Source: Chloroflexota bacterium (lineage in GTDB: Bacteria; Chloroflexota; Dehalococcoidia; Lucifugimonadales; Lucifugimonadaceae). From it: 8,520 bases of DNA. Both the position numbers and the translations under genes were made by a program. The notes beneath the pieces were generated by a model. It searched no databases and was not told the origin of the DNA. It was given only the letters and a program-made list of their open reading frames with translations. Each line of letters starts with the position of its first letter. The stretch's first letter is position 1. Where the stretch lies: NCBI GenBank assembly GCA_009837685.1, contig VXTA01000215.1:1-8520 (forward strand), written 5' to 3'. Shown here piece by piece: positions 6,618-8,520 of this stretch.

Positions 6618-7415
6618 TTACTTGGTCTCGACAACCACCAAGGCGGTCGATGCCTTGGAACCTTGGTCACCGGTTGCGACTAACGACTTGACATCGCCGA
6701 TCACAAAGGAACCGGAGTCGAGGGTTACGTCAGCAGCGAATGCGCCGCTGTCGTTTGCGGTTGCACTACCTACGGCCATGTCGGTTTCGCCGGAAACCGT
6801 GAGGGCAACTGCTTCTCCAGCCATGAAACCAGAACCGGTTATCAAGACGTTCGAACCTGCGGCATCCCAGACGATCTTCGAGATCGAGTAAACACCGTCC
6901 AAGACTTCAATATTGGCATAGTTGTCGGCACCATCAGCACCTGCTGGACCTGGTGCGCCAGGGGGGCCGGGGTCACCCGGTGCGCCTTGTGCACCAGCAG
7001 CGCCATCGGCTCCTGCCTTGCCTTGCGGTCCTGGAACTCCGGCAAGTCCGGGGATTCCTTGCGGACCTTGCAATCCCGGTTCGCCTGGTGCTCCCGCCTC
7101 GCCTGGTGCTCCCGGCTCACCCGGTGCTCCCGGCTTGCCCGGGTCTCCCGGCAATCCTGGCTCACCCGGTGATCCTGCTTCACCTGGCGCTCCCGGCGCT
7201 CCCGGCTCGCCCGGTGCTCCCGGCTCGCCCGGCGCTCCCGGCTCGCCCGGAGATCCCGGCTCGCCCGGTGCTCCCGGCAATCCTGGTTCACCTTGCGGAC
7301 CAGCGCCAGCTAGGCCGATGATCGAGATGATAATTGCGATAACCGACAGTATGGCGACTACCGCCATAATTGGGTTTTCTCGCAAGGAATCCATCGGGCT
7401 ACGCGATTCATTCAT
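6618..7415 (-). CDS. Membrane-anchored collagen-like protein with TIG-like C-terminal domain
   Basis: A 265-residue predicted surface protein. Residues 1-15 are polar, 16-38 form one hydrophobic helix (signal anchor), and residues 39-164 are 42 consecutive Gly-X-Y triplets without a single break, mostly GEP, GAP and GSP. This is the sequence requirement for a collagen triple helix, stable in bacteria without hydroxyproline. The C-terminal 100 residues contain [20 protein letters not shown] and end in [19 protein letters not shown], resembling IPT/TIG-type immunoglobulin-like folds, and may act as trimerising or adhesive head. There is no cysteine, sortase motif or catalytic signature. ATG 7415 has a strong upstream GGAGGA. 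The gene is transcribed alone, between a good promoter and a strong terminator. The biological role (adhesion, sheath, stalk) is unknown. The repeated DNA could cause length variation between strains. Confidence 0.88.
   Translation of the reverse strand: MNESRSPMDSLRENPIMAVVAILSVIAIIISIIGLAGAGPQGEPGLPGAPGEPGSPGEPGAPGEPGAPGEPGAPGAPGEAGSPGEPGLPGDPGKPGAPGEPGAPGEAGAPGEPGLQGPQGIPGLAGVPGPQGKAGADGAAGAQGAPGDPGPPGAPGPAGADGADNYANIEVLDGVYSISKIVWDAAGSNVLITGSGFMAGEAVALTVSGETDMAVGSATANDSGAFAADVTLDSGSFVIGDVKSLVATGDQGSKASTALVVVETK
6924..7301 (-). repeat. Gly-X-Y coding repeat tract
   Basis: This stretch encodes the 42 triplets. Its most regular part (about 7086-7292) is built of near-identical 9- and 18-base units encoding GEP-GAP, rich in GGC/GGT and CCG/CCC, making it distinctly more GC-rich than flanking DNA. 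Tracts of this type expand and contract by slippage or recombination. Confidence 0.8.
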
Positions 7416-7430
7416 GAGGACCCGTCCTCC
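7416..7430 (-). promoter_or_regulatory. Shine-Dalgarno inside a start-flush hairpin
   Basis: On the - strand the bases just before the collagen-like ATG read GGAGGACGGGTCCTC. GGAGGA is a strong Shine-Dalgarno 9 bases from the ATG. GAGGA also pairs with the TCCTC that directly precedes the ATG around a CGGG loop, so the ribosome site can be occluded. The stem is short, so opening by temperature or ribosome binding is plausible. Confidence 0.55.
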
Positions 7431-7449
7431 AATCTGATGCTTTCAGATT
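7431..7449 (-). promoter_or_regulatory. Hairpin abutting the Shine-Dalgarno hairpin
   Basis: A perfect 7-bp inverted repeat, AATCTGA (7431-7437) and TCAGATT (7443-7449), with a 5-base loop. In the collagen-like mRNA it stacks directly against the hairpin that covers the ribosome site, forming two adjacent stems before the ATG. Confidence 0.45.
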
Positions 7450-7586
7450 ACTAGCTTGTCTTAAGCAACAATTACCGTGATCGTTCGGCACGAGGTTCTC
7501 TCAATCGCCGTAGTCCACGATGTCGGCATCGAAGCACGGAGCTCAGCCATACTTCGCCAGTCTCACCGTTCGATGCACACTGAATA

Positions 7587-7616
7587 ATCTTATGCCTGCT
7601 TTAGCGCATGTGTCAA
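7587..7616 (-). promoter_or_regulatory. Sigma70-type promoter for the collagen-like gene
   Basis: On the - strand: perfect -35 TTGACA (7616-7611), 18-base spacer, -10 TAAGAT (7592-7587). Transcription would start near 7580, giving an untranslated leader of about 165 bases. This is the best promoter match noticed in the window. Confidence 0.55.
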
Positions 7617-7635
7617 GACGGCTCATGCAAGCAAC

Positions 7636-7785
7636 ATGCTTATTCGGACGCAACGATCAGCGATCCTTGCCACGATAGAAGAATGTTACACGATATTGCG
7701 ACAACCGCGCTTTACATTTGAAGACGTGAATCGGCGACTTTGGGAGGATTTTGGGAAGCCGAAAGCGCTTGGAATCGCCCCGTGA
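7636..7785 (+). CDS. Unrecognised 49-codon ORF in the divergent spacer
   Basis: ATG 7636 to TGA 7783 encodes 49 residues starting MLIRTQRSAIL, with a segment FTFEDVNRRLWEDFGKP that looks protein-like in composition. The frame stays open upstream to a TAA at about 7585. No Shine-Dalgarno precedes it and no family is recognised. It sits between the collagen-like promoter and the rpsO promoter. It may be a small gene, a remnant of a lost gene, or chance. Confidence 0.2.
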   Translation: MLIRTQRSAILATIEECYTILRQPRFTFEDVNRRLWEDFGKPKALGIAP

Positions 7786-7807
7786 CGTTGCGATGTTGCA
7801 GCGATGG

Positions 7808-7837
7808 TCGAGATTTTAGATGCGGCGATGGTATCCT
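7808..7837 (+). promoter_or_regulatory. Promoter for rpsO, extended -10 type
   Basis: TCGAGA (7808-7813), 18-base spacer, TATCCT (7832-7837) preceded by TGG, giving the extended -10 pattern TG-N-TATCCT. Start of transcription would be near 7844, about 100 bases before the rpsO ATG. Confidence 0.4.
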
Positions 7838-7883
7838 ATTAGGTTGAGCTAAACGAATTAGCGGAAGCATCAAGAGAGATTCA

Positions 7884-7944
7884 AAGCGCTGGCAGGGCGG
7901 AGTAGCGGCAGATCGTCTTCAAACCCCACTTGCGAACAGCGCTT
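7884..7944 (+). promoter_or_regulatory. rpsO leader helix next to the start codon
   Basis: AAGCGCTG (7884-7891) pairs perfectly with CAGCGCTT (7937-7944), enclosing 45 bases and ending 2 bases before the ATG at 7947. It would hide the ribosome-landing region. S15 represses its own mRNA by binding leader structures in several phyla, with different RNA shapes in each; this helix is a candidate for such a site here. I cannot identify the S15 contact motif itself. Confidence 0.4.
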
Positions 7945-7946
7945 GC

Positions 7947-8225
7947 ATGAAAGAGAAGAGATTGGAAGCCAGAGCGAAGACGCAGACGATCGAGAAGTTT
8001 CGCAAGCACGAGAAGGATACCGGTTCTACTGAGGTCCAAATAGCGATCCTTACGGACCGGATCAGGGAACTGACAGAGCATTTCAAGGTTCACAAGCACG
8101 ATGCCGCGGGCAGACGCGGCCTGCAAATGATCGTCGGGAAACGCCGACGATTGCTCCGATACCTCGCGAAAGAGGATGTTCGCAGATACCGAACGCTGAT
8201 TGAAGCGTTGGGGCTCCGTGGTTGA
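7947..8225 (+). CDS. rpsO: 30S ribosomal protein S15
   Basis: Primary 16S rRNA-binding protein that organises the central domain of the small subunit. The 92 residues contain the family hallmarks [16 protein letters not shown] (about 25-40), [11 protein letters not shown] and RRRLLRYL, and end LIEALGLRG as S15 usually does. Typical length is 87-90, so the first residues MKEKR may be an extension. A TTG at 7962 preceded by GAGAAGAGA would give an 87-residue protein and is a credible alternative start, because no Shine-Dalgarno precedes the ATG at 7947. The gene has its own promoter and leader and is followed by the probable pnp start, the common rpsO-pnp order. Confidence 0.95.
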   Translation: MKEKRLEARAKTQTIEKFRKHEKDTGSTEVQIAILTDRIRELTEHFKVHKHDAAGRRGLQMIVGKRRRLLRYLAKEDVRRYRTLIEALGLRG

Positions 8226-8496
8226 ACGGTTCGCCGTCGCTCGCCGAGATTGCGGGCGGGCCTACGGTACCGCTTCATTCACAAATCCCTTAGACCTTTC
8301 AATCGACCGCGCATGACATCTACCTAGGCGCGTACCACGACAGCAACTATGAAGCTGGCAATCCCGAATTCAATGTTAAGGCGTATTTCACGCGTCTCTC
8401 GACTAAAGGCTTACGCAATCACCACGCTCACAATCAACCCAAGAATTGCCACCCGATGACCGGGTAGACAAAACAGAAACCAAGAAAGAAAGAAAA
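8226..8496 (+). other. rpsO to pnp spacer, 271 bases
   Basis: Directly after the rpsO stop is ACGG-TTCG-CCGT (8226-8237), a small stem with a UUCG loop and no T-run, so read-through into pnp is likely. In E. coli the same spacer is an RNase III processing region. No convincing promoter is seen. The last 30 bases are extremely A/purine-rich and precede the next ATG in place of a clear Shine-Dalgarno. Confidence 0.4.
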
Positions 8497-8520
8497 ATGA
8501 TTCGAACAATCGAAATAGAA
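8497..8520 (+). CDS. pnp: Probable polynucleotide phosphorylase start, 3'-truncated by window edge
   Basis: ATG 8497 opens a frame reading MIRTIEIE to the window end. PNPases, the 3'-to-5' phosphorolytic RNA exonucleases, commonly begin with a similar short strand, and pnp usually follows rpsO. Only eight codons are visible, so the call rests mainly on gene order. Upstream is purine-rich (AAGAAAGAAAGAAAA) without a classical GGAGG. Confidence 0.55.

Noticed and set aside
7080..7300. Regular repeats as a CRISPR array
   Set aside because: The units are 9/18-base coding repeats without spacers, in frame with Gly-X-Y codons.
6922..7437. 171-codon + strand Gly-X-Pro frame as a second collagen gene
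   Set aside because: It arises from codon symmetry of the tract; there is no Shine-Dalgarno, membrane anchor or globular domain, and the - strand gene has all of these.
8294..8464. 57-codon open frame after rpsO ending at the TAG at 8465
   Set aside because: It has no usable start codon near its beginning and no recognisable motif; it lies in the expected rpsO-pnp spacer.

Overview
The window reads as ordinary chromosomal DNA from a free-living bacterium of medium GC content. I see no transposase, integrase, phage gene, CRISPR array, rRNA or tRNA. The closest overall fit is Chloroflexota (Dehalococcoidia/SAR202-like) or a deep-branching actinobacterium. The grounds are the AccD-AccA fusion, the FtsK C-terminus style, GTG/TTG starts mostly lacking Shine-Dalgarno sites, and a collagen-like protein with a TIG-like C-terminus. 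This placement is inference with low confidence; no marker here fixes the taxon.

Layout, left to right. (1) The 3' part of ftsK, cut by the left edge inside its last membrane segment, with an acidic linker, the RecA-like motor and the DNA-reading winged helix. (2) accDA, both carboxyltransferase subunits of acetyl-CoA carboxylase fused in one polypeptide, with changed residues in two conserved glycine-rich loops. (3) A stand-alone left-handed beta-helix acetyltransferase matching only the C-terminal half of GlmU, with about two extra coils and two altered substrate-pocket positions. (4) A short CNNM/CorC-like membrane protein with a CBS pair. These four genes lie on the + strand. (5) A 421-base gene-free stretch holding several hairpins, including a strong terminator-like one. 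(6) On the - strand, a membrane-anchored collagen-like protein with 42 uninterrupted Gly-X-Y triplets. Its promoter is near consensus, its leader is about 165 bases, and its Shine-Dalgarno lies inside a hairpin flush with the start codon. (7) A divergent upstream region leading to rpsO on the + strand, which also has a leader helix covering the start region. (8) The first eight codons of what is probably pnp, at the right edge.

How the genes fit together. FtsK (chromosome segregation), AccDA (malonyl-CoA for fatty acids), the GlmU-like enzyme (amino-sugar acetylation) and rpsO-pnp (ribosome and RNA decay) are housekeeping genes. The collagen-like gene is the most accessory-looking locus. I do not see a clearly new multi-gene system. 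The best leads are the altered AccDA loops, the detached and enlarged GlmU acetyltransferase, the collagen gene with its structured leader, and the structured gap before it.
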